Source: Opitutaceae bacterium | Lineage (GTDB): Bacteria > Verrucomicrobiota > Verrucomicrobiia > Opitutales > Opitutaceae | Direction: 5' to 3' | DNA length: 64,000 nucleotides | NCBI GenBank assembly: GCA_028280945.1 | Contig: JANQKV010000008.1 | Span: forward strand, 93,136-157,135 | Shown: piece after piece, positions 1 through 8,876 of the stretch | How positions within the stretch are numbered: the first letter of the stretch is position 1 | Layout of the letters: every line of letters begins with the position of its first letter | Translations under genes and position numbers: made by a program | The notes under the pieces: model-generated | Seen by the model: the letters and a program-made list of their open reading frames with translations, nothing else | Told to the model about the DNA's origin: nothing | Databases searched by the model: none

Positions 1-1977
1 GTCGGCCACCATGTCTCCGGTCCACTTCACCGCCAGAAAACCATCAATCCACTCCTCGTTGTTGTAGACCATTTGAAGCACGCCGGACCAGTCGGGCGTC
101 TTGTTATAGCGGCGGGTTCCGCGATCGGGATCGGCCTCGTCAAATCGAGCGCGGCTGTAGGCGAGTCCGGCGTTCATCGAAAGATGGGAATTGAAACGAT
201 AGGCGGCATCCCATTCCACGCCCAGCACAGTGGAACCGGCGGTATTAACGCGGTCGATTTTTTCACGGCCGTTTTCGATTCGCAAGGTGCCTTCGTCCAA
301 GTCGAAGGAGTTTTCGAGAATCGTGTAGTAACCCTGGACCGAGGTGACGAGGCGGCCGTCGAGTCCCTTCGGCGTGAAATCCGCGCCCAATGAGAAGGTG
401 TGCGAGCGCTCTTCAACCAGCTCCGCGGGGTTCACAATGTCGCGCGGCACCCCACCGATGTTTTCGATGTGAATGTCTTCATCGAAGACCCGGGGGGCGA
501 GAAAACCGGAGCTGTAGTTGGCGCGCCAAGCCAGCTCGGAATTTGCCACCCATCGACTGGCGATGCGCGGGGAAACCACCCAGTTCGAAAGCGTGTTGGC
601 CTTGTCGGCTCGAATGCCCGGCACGAATTCGACGCGATCATTGATCCGCCATTCATCCTGCAAAAACACCCCGAGGTTGCGAAACGTGTCGTCGTGGAGC
701 ACGGCGATGAAATCATCGTCGGCGTCGAGTTGCTCGTCGAAGAGGTCTTCCGTCTCGGACTGGACGCCGAAGATGAAGTGGTGCGTGCCCGTGTTCCCGA
801 CTTGGCCGGCTGCGTAGTGCAGGGAGGCGTCAAAAAACCACGTGGTGGTTTCGGTGAAACCAAAGCTGTTGAAGGAGCCCCCTCCGGTGCCATCGGTCGG
901 ATCACCGAAGAGCGCCGCGGCGCGAGCGGCGTCGGAGCCGGGCGGAGCCTCGGCATCGGGAGCAATGCCATTGTAGGTCCTGGTGGTGGCATCGACGAGT
1001 GCATCTCCCGGTCGAATGAGTTCCTCGCCGGTGCCGCCGTAGTAGCTGTCGCGGTAGAAGCGCACGGCGGAGGCGGAAGCCGAAAAACTGAGCTGCGACG
1101 AAAGCTCCTGTGCCCAACTTAAGGTGGCCCAGTGGTAATCGGTTTCCAGCGCCTCGGCGATTTGCGCAAACTCTTCCGGGACACCCAAACGATCGCCGCC
1201 CCGGCGGTCCTCGTGGATGTATTGGTAGTTGAACGTAAGGCGGGAGCGGTCGGTTGGATTCCACCAGAGGTAGGTGCCGATGGTGGTATTGTCGCGTTGG
1301 ACAAGTTCGCTGAAACCGTCGCCGTTCAGGTCGAGCGCTTCCTGGTCACCTTGCAGCCCGTAGACTGCGCCCTTGAGCGTAGTGTCCTCGCCCACGAAGA
1401 AGCTGGCGAACTGGGTCTGCCAGGTTGTCGCGCCATCGATGTCACGCAGCGTGGTATCGATGTGGGTGTGGGTGGCAAACGGCTCTTCCGGGATCAAGTT
1501 GATTACGCCGGCCACTGCCCCGGGACCGTAGAGTGAAGAACCGCCGCCTTTGACCACTTCAACGCGGTCAAGGAGCACCGTTGGCACTTGGTCGATGCCG
1601 TAGACTGCCGCCACGCCGGTGAAGAGCGGCAGGCCATCGATGAGGATTTGGTTGTAGTTGCCCGGCAGGCCGAGGAGTTGGATTTCGGCGGTGCCGCAGT
1701 TTTGGCAGTTGGCCTCGGTGCGCGCGCCGTTGAGCAGCTCGATGGCGGTTCCCAACTCGAAGGTCATGGCGGCCGAAAAATCGTCCGCTCCCAGCATCTC
1801 GGTTTTAATCGGAACTTCGGAGAACAATCGCTCGGAGCGGGTGCCGGTGGTGACGACCTCCATCTTTTCCAATTCTTGCACGGGTTCCTCGGCTCGGATC
1901 AGCGGTGGACCCAACAGGGCTCCGACGACCAATAGAGCGGGCAGGCGGAAGTGAAATGAGTGTGCTCGGAAAGTCAT
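1..1977 (-). CDS. TonB-dependent outer-membrane receptor with CxxC plug motif (C-terminus cut by window edge)
   Basis: Reading the minus strand from ATG at 1977 gives 659 codons without a stop up to the window edge. The protein starts with a basic, hydrophobic signal peptide, then a TonB-box-like stretch (VQELEKMEVVTTGTRSER) and a plug domain with the segment RVEVVKGGGSSLYGPGAVAG, typical of ligand-gated TonB-dependent receptors, followed by beta-barrel sequence. Plug residues 91-94 are C-Q-N-C followed by G, a motif shared with the receptor at 12850-15006. By comparison with that paralogue roughly 85 residues are missing at the C-terminus. Such receptors import iron chelates, heme, cobalamin or other metals using TonB energy; the substrate cannot be read here. 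It is divergent from the DUF3179 gene and lies at the end of an iron island. Confidence 0.93.
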   Translation of the reverse strand, partial: MTFRAHSFHFRLPALLVVGALLGPPLIRAEEPVQELEKMEVVTTGTRSERLFSEVPIKTEMLGADDFSAAMTFELGTAIELLNGARTEANCQNCGTAEIQLLGLPGNYNQILIDGLPLFTGVAAVYGIDQVPTVLLDRVEVVKGGGSSLYGPGAVAGVINLIPEEPFATHTHIDTTLRDIDGATTWQTQFASFFVGEDTTLKGAVYGLQGDQEALDLNGDGFSELVQRDNTTIGTYLWWNPTDRSRLTFNYQYIHEDRRGGDRLGVPEEFAQIAEALETDYHWATLSWAQELSSQLSFSASASAVRFYRDSYYGGTGEELIRPGDALVDATTRTYNGIAPDAEAPPGSDAARAAALFGDPTDGTGGGSFNSFGFTETTTWFFDASLHYAAGQVGNTGTHHFIFGVQSETEDLFDEQLDADDDFIAVLHDDTFRNLGVFLQDEWRINDRVEFVPGIRADKANTLSNWVVSPRIASRWVANSELAWRANYSSGFLAPRVFDEDIHIENIGGVPRDIVNPAELVEERSHTFSLGADFTPKGLDGRLVTSVQGYYTILENSFDLDEGTLRIENGREKIDRVNTAGSTVLGVEWDAAYRFNSHLSMNAGLAYSRARFDEADPDRGTRRYNKTPDWSGVLQMVYNNEEWIDGFLAVKWTGDMVAD

Positions 1978-1994
1978 GAAGTCAGCGAATTAGG

Positions 1995-2009
1995 TAAGAC
2001 TAATAATGA
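1995..2009. promoter_or_regulatory. weak candidate Fur-type operator in divergent intergenic region
   Basis: The 250-bp gap between the first receptor and the DUF3179 gene has an A/T-rich stretch just upstream of the receptor start (TAAGACTAATAATGA). It resembles one half of the Fur-type palindromes seen elsewhere in the window, but its dyad symmetry is poor. A small GGCGC/GCGCC hairpin lies at 2132-2145. The rest of the gap shows nothing recognisable. Confidence 0.25.
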
Positions 2010-2229
2010 TATGCAAGTCTATATTTGTAAGTTTGGTGAAAATGATCCCTGGGCATGGAGTGAAGATACCGGGCCGGTGGGAGCAGTGCCTGTTTCCGAT
2101 GTTGACGCTTGGTTTACCGATGTGCCCGCAAGGCGCCTTTGCGCCAGGCGTTGCGCAGCCGTTCCGGGGCAGCGGACGGGGTGGTGTCGGCCGATTCAGA
2201 CCTGAACAGTCTGCCCGGCGCGGAAATAA

Positions 2230-3657
2230 ATGTGTCGCCGGATATCTCGGAAGGTCATGCAACGCATCAAGTGGTTCGGACTGGGCACGATTCCGATTTT
2301 TGTCCTGCTCGGGGCTTTTCTCCTGTGGGGGCCTGCGGGAATGGCGGAGGAAGGCGAGCACTCGGATCGTTCGACGACGGCATTGCTGTTTGTGGCGGCC
2401 ATGGGAGGGCACGAGGGCATGACAGTGGATCAGGCCATCGAGATTTTGGATAAACATTGGGACCCCGCTTTTCTGCCGTTTTTCATCGAAGCCTATCGAT
2501 TCACCAACAGCCGGCAGGCCGAACGGAAACTGCGTCGACTCCTGGAGAAGCACACCAAAAAAGGCGTCGGTCGAGACCTCGATTCCGTCAGTCAGTTTGT
2601 CTGGAGCCAGCCGGCCCGGAACACCCCGGACTACGCCGTCTTCAAACAGTTCGTGCACCGGGGCATCGACCCGGCGTTCGAACGCTATTTTAACCCGGAC
2701 CGGCAGTTCGACATTCGCCTGGACGAAATCTCCTGGGGTGGGGTGGTTCAGGACGGGATTCCTCCCTTGCGCAATCCGGCCATGATCACGGCGGATGAAG
2801 CGTCCTACCTGCGCAACTCGCACGTGGTGTTTGGCATCGAGGTGGACGGCAAAGCCCGCGCCTATCCGAAACGCATCCTGGCATGGCACGAGATGTTTGT
2901 GGACACCATCGCGGGCATCGATCTCGCCGGGGTTTACTGCACGCTGTGCGGCACGGTCATCATCTACGAAACCGAGTTTGCGGGAATTGCTCACGAACTC
3001 GGCACCAGTGGATTTCTTTATCGTTCCAACAAGCTCATGTATGACCGGGCCACCCAGTCACTGTGGAGCACGATGGAAGGTGTGCCGGTGGTCGGTCCGT
3101 TGGCGGGACAGGGCATTGAGCTGCGGACGCGCAGCGTGGTGACGACGACGTGGGGCGAATGGAAGAAGCGGCATCCCGATACCCTCGTGCTCTCACGGGA
3201 AACCGGCCATCAACGCGACTACGGCGAAGGGGTGGCTTACCGCGATTACTTCGCGACCGACCAGCTGATGTTCGAAACTCCGTTTGAGGACAAGCGCCTG
3301 AAAAACAAGGCCGAGATCCTGGCGCTGCGTTACCTCGACCCGGCCAAAACCCCGGTCGCAATCGCCGCGGATTTCCTCAAACGAAACCCGATCTACGAAG
3401 CGGAGTTTGGCGGCAGGCCGATGGTGATTCTAACCGATGATTCCGGAGCCAACCGAGTCTACGAGCGGCCCCGCGGACTGTCCTTTGTCGAGTGGGACCG
3501 CGGGAACACTGCTGTCGATTCGACCGACCGGGAATGGCAACTCACTGAGTCCGCTTTGATCGCCGCGGACGGCCGGGAACTGGAGCGGCTCTCAGCCCAC
3601 CGCGCGTTTTGGTTCGGCTGGCACAGCGCCTTCCCGGATACGGAACTGATCAAGTAA
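2230..3657 (+). CDS. DUF3179 domain-containing exported protein
   Basis: 475 residues from the first ATG. An alternative ATG at 2257 would give a cleaner signal peptide (MQRIKWFGLG...) and has GGAAGG only two bases upstream, so the start is uncertain. After one N-terminal hydrophobic segment the sequence matches the DUF3179 family, including the two-cysteine motif GVYCTLCGTVIIYE near residue 236, the segment SGFLYRSNKLMYDR and a downstream LWSTMEG. The family is exported or membrane-anchored and has no firmly established activity; the CxxC suggests metal or redox chemistry. It is the only plus-strand gene in the first 29 kb and converges on the PepSY gene, so whether it belongs to the iron system is unclear. 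Confidence 0.85.
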   Translation: MCRRISRKVMQRIKWFGLGTIPIFVLLGAFLLWGPAGMAEEGEHSDRSTTALLFVAAMGGHEGMTVDQAIEILDKHWDPAFLPFFIEAYRFTNSRQAERKLRRLLEKHTKKGVGRDLDSVSQFVWSQPARNTPDYAVFKQFVHRGIDPAFERYFNPDRQFDIRLDEISWGGVVQDGIPPLRNPAMITADEASYLRNSHVVFGIEVDGKARAYPKRILAWHEMFVDTIAGIDLAGVYCTLCGTVIIYETEFAGIAHELGTSGFLYRSNKLMYDRATQSLWSTMEGVPVVGPLAGQGIELRTRSVVTTTWGEWKKRHPDTLVLSRETGHQRDYGEGVAYRDYFATDQLMFETPFEDKRLKNKAEILALRYLDPAKTPVAIAADFLKRNPIYEAEFGGRPMVILTDDSGANRVYERPRGLSFVEWDRGNTAVDSTDREWQLTESALIAADGRELERLSAHRAFWFGWHSAFPDTELIK

Positions 3658-3738
3658 TCCGGGAGACTCCCCGCCGTCGTCCTTGCCACGAAGTTTGGAG
3701 TGCTAGTCCGGCATTCGCTTGTTGAGTGAAGGTTCGAA

Positions 3739-4923
3739 TCAGGTTTTGTTCAGTTTGGGTTTTGGCTTGTGACGTTTGGGCCGCCATTGCCGGTAGCCGG
3801 TGTAGGCGAGCACGAAAGGCACGACCATGAGCGCAAACCAGATCCAGCGCATGATGTTGCCATAGAGTTCTCCGGAGTGAAAACCGCGGTTCAGTCGATG
3901 AATCAGATGCCCGCTTGGATAGTCCCAGTGATGATGAAATTCCATGACCTCGCCGTTCCGGGGATCCACGAATGCCCATGAGGCGGGGCGTTGGGCCCAG
4001 TCGTAAAGCAGTCTAAAATAGATCGGTCGTTTCGGTGCACTGGGGTAGATGATGGAATGAATGAACATGCCCTTGGGGGCGGTGGCCTCGACGCGTGCCA
4101 TGACCTCGGCGTAATCAAAATCCCAGTCACTGCGATCCACTCCCGACTCCAAGACGGGCCGTTTCATGAATTCCGTGTTGGTGAGATATTTGATCAAATC
4201 CTGCCAAGTGGCCCCTAGGCCAATCAAAGCACCTGAAAGGGCGATCAGTGCAATGGGGATGGCCGTCGCAAACCCCACCACAGCGTGCAAGTCATAGTGA
4301 CGTCGATTAATGGGCGACCACCGCACACGGTAAAATGAACTGAGTTGGAGTCGCCTTTTGAGAAACAGGAAGCAACCGGTGCCGCAAAGAGCGACGAGGA
4401 AACAGGAAGAAACCACGCCTACCCAGGTGCCGAATTCACCGGCAAAAAACGAAGTGTGAAACACCCGCACGGCCCCCATGATGATGGCGGGTCGTTTATC
4501 CGAATTGAGAATTTCCCCGTTGTAAGGGTTGACGAAGTGATACGTCCGATCGGCAGTCCGTAGCAGGGCGGCAGATTCAGGTGATGGCGGCAGAGCCAGG
4601 TAGGTCGCCGGCTCTCCGACCGCGGTTTCCACCCGGTGAACCAATTCGGCTATGCCCAATGGTTCCCCGATGGAAGTCACGGATGTGTAGGCCCGTTCCT
4701 CGAATGCCTGAAGCTCGCTTTCGAATACGAGGATCAGCCCCGTGAGGCAGAGCAGCAGTGCCGGCACGGACCCTATCACCGCGGCCCACAAGTGGATGCG
4801 GTTGACCCATCGGCGCAGTTTGCGGCCCCGGAAGCCCCGGGGCCGCGGGACTACCCTACGACTACTAGAAGGTGTATTGAGCAGAGAAGCGGACTTCACG
4901 CGGGCGCTCCACATTGACGGCAA
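3739..4923 (-). CDS. PepSY-associated TM helix protein (probable siderophore/ferric reductase)
   Basis: 394 residues with about four transmembrane helices, PepSY-type periplasmic segments and the N-terminal signature RRWVNRIHLWAAVIGSVPALLLCL (read in two blocks). The segment RPASWAFVDPRNGEVMEF and the later HWDYPSGHLIHRLNRGFHSG are typical of PepSY-TM proteins. Family members such as FoxB and PiuB sit in the inner membrane and are implicated in reducing iron from siderophores after TonB-dependent uptake. The 5' end overlaps the 3' end of the upstream receptor by 59 nt if ATG 4923 is used; an in-frame GTG near 4899 would shorten the overlap. Last gene of the minus-strand operon that begins at 12609. 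Confidence 0.88.
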   Translation of the reverse strand: MPSMWSARVKSASLLNTPSSSRRVVPRPRGFRGRKLRRWVNRIHLWAAVIGSVPALLLCLTGLILVFESELQAFEERAYTSVTSIGEPLGIAELVHRVETAVGEPATYLALPPSPESAALLRTADRTYHFVNPYNGEILNSDKRPAIIMGAVRVFHTSFFAGEFGTWVGVVSSCFLVALCGTGCFLFLKRRLQLSSFYRVRWSPINRRHYDLHAVVGFATAIPIALIALSGALIGLGATWQDLIKYLTNTEFMKRPVLESGVDRSDWDFDYAEVMARVEATAPKGMFIHSIIYPSAPKRPIYFRLLYDWAQRPASWAFVDPRNGEVMEFHHHWDYPSGHLIHRLNRGFHSGELYGNIMRWIWFALMVVPFVLAYTGYRQWRPKRHKPKPKLNKT

Positions 4924-6976
4924 ACGGGCTGTCGCCCTTGAAGTAGGTCTCGTCGAAAACGTTCGAAGCAGTGAGGCGGAACGTCACGCCCTGGCGCTCG
5001 CTGATACGCATGGCGTATTTCAGGCCGACATCAAAGCGATGGTAGGCATCGAGTTCGTAGGTCCCCACGTTGTCGACGGGGCGATCGGATTCGTAGAACC
5101 AACCGCCTTGAAGCGACAACCCCTTCAAACCACCGGAGTTGATCTGATACTCGGCCCAGAAGCTGGCGGCCAGTTCAGAGGCGCCGGCGGGACGATTGCC
5201 GACGATGGCTGCATTGTTGTCGCGCACAAACTCGGCATCGAGATAGGTGACAGAACCGGTAAGGGTGAGATTCTCATTCACCAGCCCGCTGGCCGTGATT
5301 TCGACGCCATTGTTCCGCTGCAGTCCGGTTTGCACCAGGGTGTTGGTAGGGATGTCCTCAATCGTGGCTCCCGAGCGGTCGATGGTGAACGCTGCTCCCG
5401 TGATCAGCAATTGCTGATCGAGCAGTTCCCACTTGGCGCCGACTTCGAACATCTTGCCGAGGGTTGGGTCGAGGGTTTCGCCGGCATTGGCAAATCCATT
5501 GCCGACCGGCGCGTTGGGTTCGAAACTCTCACTGTAGGAGGCGTAGAGGGAAATGTTGGTTTCCGGCAAAAACACCAGGCCGGCACGGGGGCTGAGGTTG
5601 TCGATGTTGTAGTCGGTCCGGGTATTTCCGGCCACCGCGAATTTGGTGGAATAGTCGTCGTAGCGCAGCCCACCGAGCGCCCGCCACTTCTCACCGATTT
5701 CGATCATGTCCTGCACAAAAAGACCGTCGCGGATTTCTTCACCGATGTTCTTCTCCGGGCGCGTTGTGATGCCGGGGTCCGGGATGTAAACGGGATTAAA
5801 GAGATTGGTGACGAAGTTCTGATTGCGAATGGTTTCGTTGTCGTCGCGGTCCACGATGGTGCGGTCGGCGCCGAAGAGAAAATTGTGGGAGACTTCACGT
5901 TGCTGGAATTTGGCGCTGAGATCGGCGAAATAGGTGTGGTAGTCCCGGCGATTTACGCGGCGGCGGGCGCGAATGATCACGTCGCCGGCATTGGCGCCGA
6001 AGCCACGCAGCTGGTTGTCATAGCGGTCGCGCACGTAGTCCTGAAAGCTGTAGCCGAAACGCAGTTGCGTGTTCTCGGAAAACCGATGGTCGACCGTGAC
6101 CTTCGCATTCCAAACATCGGAGTTATAATGGCTCCATGGTTGGCTGATGATGGTGTTGAGATCCAGGATCGAGAAATCCCCATCCGGGCTGATCAACCCA
6201 ATGTCCTGCGGACGATCGTCCTCGGTAACGTCGCCATTGAAGCTGATGGTGGTGTTTTCCGTGATATCCCAATCGAGGGCCAGGTAGGCGATTTGACGGG
6301 AGACGTCGAAGGCCTCTCCGTTGCCGAAGGACCGGAAGTATTCACTTTCCTCCGACACCAGATTCAAGCGGTAGCTCAGTCCGCTGTCCGCCCCCAAGGG
6401 GCCGCCCGTGTCCAGGTGGAAATGGTAAAGGGAGTCATCACCGATGGTGGCTTTCACAAAACCGACCTGTTGCGGCAGTGGGTTTTTCGAGACCATGTTG
6501 ATCATGCCACCGGGCGCGACCGTGCCGTAGAGCACGGAAGAAGGCCCTTTCAACACTTCGGTGCGCTGCAGGATCTCCACCGGCACCGAGGCGAGATGAA
6601 AAAACGCCCGCCCGTTGCGCAGATAGTTGGACCCGTTCTGCAGACTGAATCCGCGGATGTAGTGGGAGGAGTAGGCGCCGAGGAAGTTGTTCCGCTTCTG
6701 CACGCTGGAATCGTTTTGCAGAATCTGGTCGAAGCGAAAGGCCTGCTGATCCTCGATCAGGGCGTCGTTGATGACAAAAATGGACTGAGGTGTCTCGAAA
6801 ATCGGGAAGTCCATTTTGAGGGCGGATTCGCCCATTTCAGCCCGGTAGCCCTGTTGCACGCCCTCCACCTGGAAGGCGGGCAGATTGTGGACGCTGTCGG
6901 GGTCGGTGGGTGATTGGGCGGCCGCCGTTCCTGCGCAAAGCAGGATGGCGGCAAGGGTGCGGGTGAAGTGTTTCAT
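4865..6976 (-). CDS. TonB-dependent siderophore receptor
   Basis: 703 residues with signal peptide ending near AAA-Q, a plug domain carrying the siderophore-receptor signatures SSHYIRGF, RTEVLKGPSSVLYGTVAPGG and MINMVSKNPL, and a barrel ending in the aromatic terminus FSAQYTF recognised by the outer-membrane assembly machinery. The layout matches the FhuA/FhuE/FecA-like TonB-siderophore receptor class. No extended N-terminal signalling domain is present, so it is not a transducer. It is directly followed by, and overlaps, a PepSY-TM gene, a common pairing in which the receptor brings in a ferric siderophore and the PepSY protein is thought to release the iron. Confidence 0.92.
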   Translation of the reverse strand: MKHFTRTLAAILLCAGTAAAQSPTDPDSVHNLPAFQVEGVQQGYRAEMGESALKMDFPIFETPQSIFVINDALIEDQQAFRFDQILQNDSSVQKRNNFLGAYSSHYIRGFSLQNGSNYLRNGRAFFHLASVPVEILQRTEVLKGPSSVLYGTVAPGGMINMVSKNPLPQQVGFVKATIGDDSLYHFHLDTGGPLGADSGLSYRLNLVSEESEYFRSFGNGEAFDVSRQIAYLALDWDITENTTISFNGDVTEDDRPQDIGLISPDGDFSILDLNTIISQPWSHYNSDVWNAKVTVDHRFSENTQLRFGYSFQDYVRDRYDNQLRGFGANAGDVIIRARRRVNRRDYHTYFADLSAKFQQREVSHNFLFGADRTIVDRDDNETIRNQNFVTNLFNPVYIPDPGITTRPEKNIGEEIRDGLFVQDMIEIGEKWRALGGLRYDDYSTKFAVAGNTRTDYNIDNLSPRAGLVFLPETNISLYASYSESFEPNAPVGNGFANAGETLDPTLGKMFEVGAKWELLDQQLLITGAAFTIDRSGATIEDIPTNTLVQTGLQRNNGVEITASGLVNENLTLTGSVTYLDAEFVRDNNAAIVGNRPAGASELAASFWAEYQINSGGLKGLSLQGGWFYESDRPVDNVGTYELDAYHRFDVGLKYAMRISERQGVTFRLTASNVFDETYFKGDSPFAVNVERPREVRFSAQYTF

Positions 6977-7026
6977 GGTGTGGAGTGGTTGGCTTGCAGA
7001 AGTTGTGGGTGAGTCCCCGGCGGACT

Positions 7027-8184
7027 TCAGTTGGTGGTCAGGAACGCGTGCACGGTTTCGTGGGCATGGATGATGCCGTCTTCCTCGATAAGGTCGTCGC
7101 TTTCCTGGATCTCGCCGGCGTAGGCGAAGTGAACCTCGAACAGCCGCTTCTCGTTGACTCTTTCCAAGAGGGTGAAGCGGTCGTGTTCCTCGTAGACGTC
7201 GGACCAGGCGGTGCGGACTTCCTGCCAGTAGTAACCGGTTTCATCCCAGTATTCATCGGCGGCCGCCAGGGTGGGCGTATCGATGCGGTCGTAGTGGCTC
7301 AGGCCCATCTCCTCGGCCAGGTAGGTGGGTGATGCCATTTCCTCATCGCCTTCAACCCGTTTCAGGCTGCGCTGCTCGTGCACCCAGCCCGTGGGCGTGA
7401 GTTGAATGCGGTGGATGCCTTCCATGACCTTGTAGTCGTCGCGCACGGAGTGCTCCCGGCGGGGCAGCGGCCGCCAGAAGTTCTCGCTGCTCCAGACCGA
7501 CTGATTGCCGTGATGCTGCCACCGGCCCACGACTTCGTAGCGCGGGGAATCGTCGACTTGCCAGACGGACTGCGTCCAGGCACCGGCGACGGATTCCGGA
7601 GTGCGTGTTTCCCGCGCCCAGGTATTATCGCCGCGGTAGGTGTGCAGGTCGGTGTCCTCGTAGGTCCAGTCCTGCCGCCAGTGCTTGACCAACATGGGGT
7701 CGGAGATGCTGCCGTCATCCTGCTTGAAGAACATCACCAGCGTGTGCTGCAGGCTGATGAAGTCTTCCTCAGCGGCGAGCACTCTCACCTGTTCGGTGGC
7801 CCAGGAATGGTAGGGACGTCCGAGTTCGTAGTCCGGCACGAGTCCGGCCGTTTCGAGGAAGTGGAAACTCACGCGGTAGTCACCGACAAGGGCAAGAATG
7901 GCCGCACGGTCGCGGTCCTTCGGAGAATCGATCGCGGCGATCCGGGCGGGCAGGCTGGGGTCGGCCGCGGACAGTTCGAAGGGAGCACCGCGGGAGGAGC
8001 CACCGCGGGGTTTGGCGTCCTCGACGTAGACGTTGCCGCGGCCGAACAGATAGACCTGTTCCGGTTCGGCCGCCGGATTCAGGGCGGCGGTTTCGGTGGG
8101 CTCGGTGGATGGGGAGACGGTTTCACAACCGGTGAGGAGCAGGGTGGCCAGGCAGGCGGCCCCCAGAAGTTGAGGAGTTTTCAT
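7027..8184 (-). CDS. DUF6607-family lipoprotein
   Basis: 385 residues. The N-terminus has a lipoprotein signal with lipobox LLTGC (Cys at about residue 19), so it is probably anchored in a membrane facing the periplasm. The body contains RDRAAILALVGDYRVSFHF, PYHSWATEQVRV and MLVKHWRQDWTYED, which I recognise as the DUF6607 family. No enzymatic activity is known to me. The family often sits near TonB-dependent receptors, as here between the hemin-type receptor/DUF4198 pair and a siderophore receptor. Spacing to neighbours is short (20 nt to DUF4198), consistent with co-transcription in the Fur-type operon starting at 12609. Confidence 0.8.
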   Translation of the reverse strand: MKTPQLLGAACLATLLLTGCETVSPSTEPTETAALNPAAEPEQVYLFGRGNVYVEDAKPRGGSSRGAPFELSAADPSLPARIAAIDSPKDRDRAAILALVGDYRVSFHFLETAGLVPDYELGRPYHSWATEQVRVLAAEEDFISLQHTLVMFFKQDDGSISDPMLVKHWRQDWTYEDTDLHTYRGDNTWARETRTPESVAGAWTQSVWQVDDSPRYEVVGRWQHHGNQSVWSSENFWRPLPRREHSVRDDYKVMEGIHRIQLTPTGWVHEQRSLKRVEGDEEMASPTYLAEEMGLSHYDRIDTPTLAAADEYWDETGYYWQEVRTAWSDVYEEHDRFTLLERVNEKRLFEVHFAYAGEIQESDDLIEEDGIIHAHETVHAFLTTN

Positions 8185-8204
8185 ATGATTGATGGGATTC
8201 GAAG

Positions 8205-8858
8205 TCAGGGTTGCACCCAGGTGAGGGCGGTATTGTGGCTGGTAACCCGGTAGGGTTTGCCGCGGGTGAAGCCGGGGAGGTTTTCCTTGTGATTGGCGGT
8301 CATCAAAATGAGCCCGGGTTGGTCGGTCCGGTAGGTGACGTATCCGTTTTCATCCGACACGAGATTGGCACCGTAGCCGTTGCCCAAGTGGTCCACTCCC
8401 ACCTCCACCCCGCCGAGGGGTTCGCCGCGAAAGTAAACGCGAAAGCGGTCGGCTTCCTGGGCCGGCAAAATGTCGAAGGTGAGGGCGGGGCCGTCCGGGG
8501 CAGCCGCGGTGGCCGGGTGCCAGCGCTGATAGAACTGAGGCCACGAAGCGGGCCGCGATCCGCGCTTGAAAGCCGGGTAGCGTGTCTCGGCCAGGGTGGC
8601 TTGATCAGCGGAAACGCCGGTCAGCAGGAAGCGTGAAGACTGCTTGGTGACCACGAGTGGCACCGGCCCGTCGGGCCCGTCGGTCCACGCTATGGGCAGG
8701 GTGAGCGGATCGAGGCGACCGGGTGAGGTCTCGTTGGGTTCACCCGGTTCGCCGAAGACCACCACCAGCTGTTGTTCGGTGGTGGGCTCGATGCGGACAA
8801 CGTGACCGATTGCGGGGGTGACAAGACACAGGGCCAGGCTGGTGATCAACGGCTTCAT
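8205..8858 (-). CDS. DUF4198-like periplasmic protein
   Basis: 217 residues from ATG 8858; a GTG twelve bases upstream is possible, but the ATG gives a normal signal peptide (MKPLITSLALCLVTPAIGH). The mature part includes a likely carboxypeptidase-like beta-sandwich end (GVEVGVDHLGNGYGANLVSD, then YVTYRTDQPGLILM), typical of DUF4198 proteins, which occur next to TonB-dependent receptors and metal uptake genes. The predicted location is periplasmic. Function is unknown; metal or heme binding is only an inference from its position immediately after the hemin-type receptor gene (18 nt). Confidence 0.75.
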   Translation of the reverse strand: MKPLITSLALCLVTPAIGHVVRIEPTTEQQLVVVFGEPGEPNETSPGRLDPLTLPIAWTDGPDGPVPLVVTKQSSRFLLTGVSADQATLAETRYPAFKRGSRPASWPQFYQRWHPATAAAPDGPALTFDILPAQEADRFRVYFRGEPLGGVEVGVDHLGNGYGANLVSDENGYVTYRTDQPGLILMTANHKENLPGFTRGKPYRVTSHNTALTWVQP

Positions 8859-8876
8859 GGCGTGAGTCACGATGGC

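Noticed and set aside
4742..6913. A 723-residue plus-strand open frame
   Set aside because: It lies antisense to the siderophore receptor at 4865-6976, which has signal peptide, plug and barrel motifs. The plus-strand product has low complexity rich in Gly/Val and no family features.
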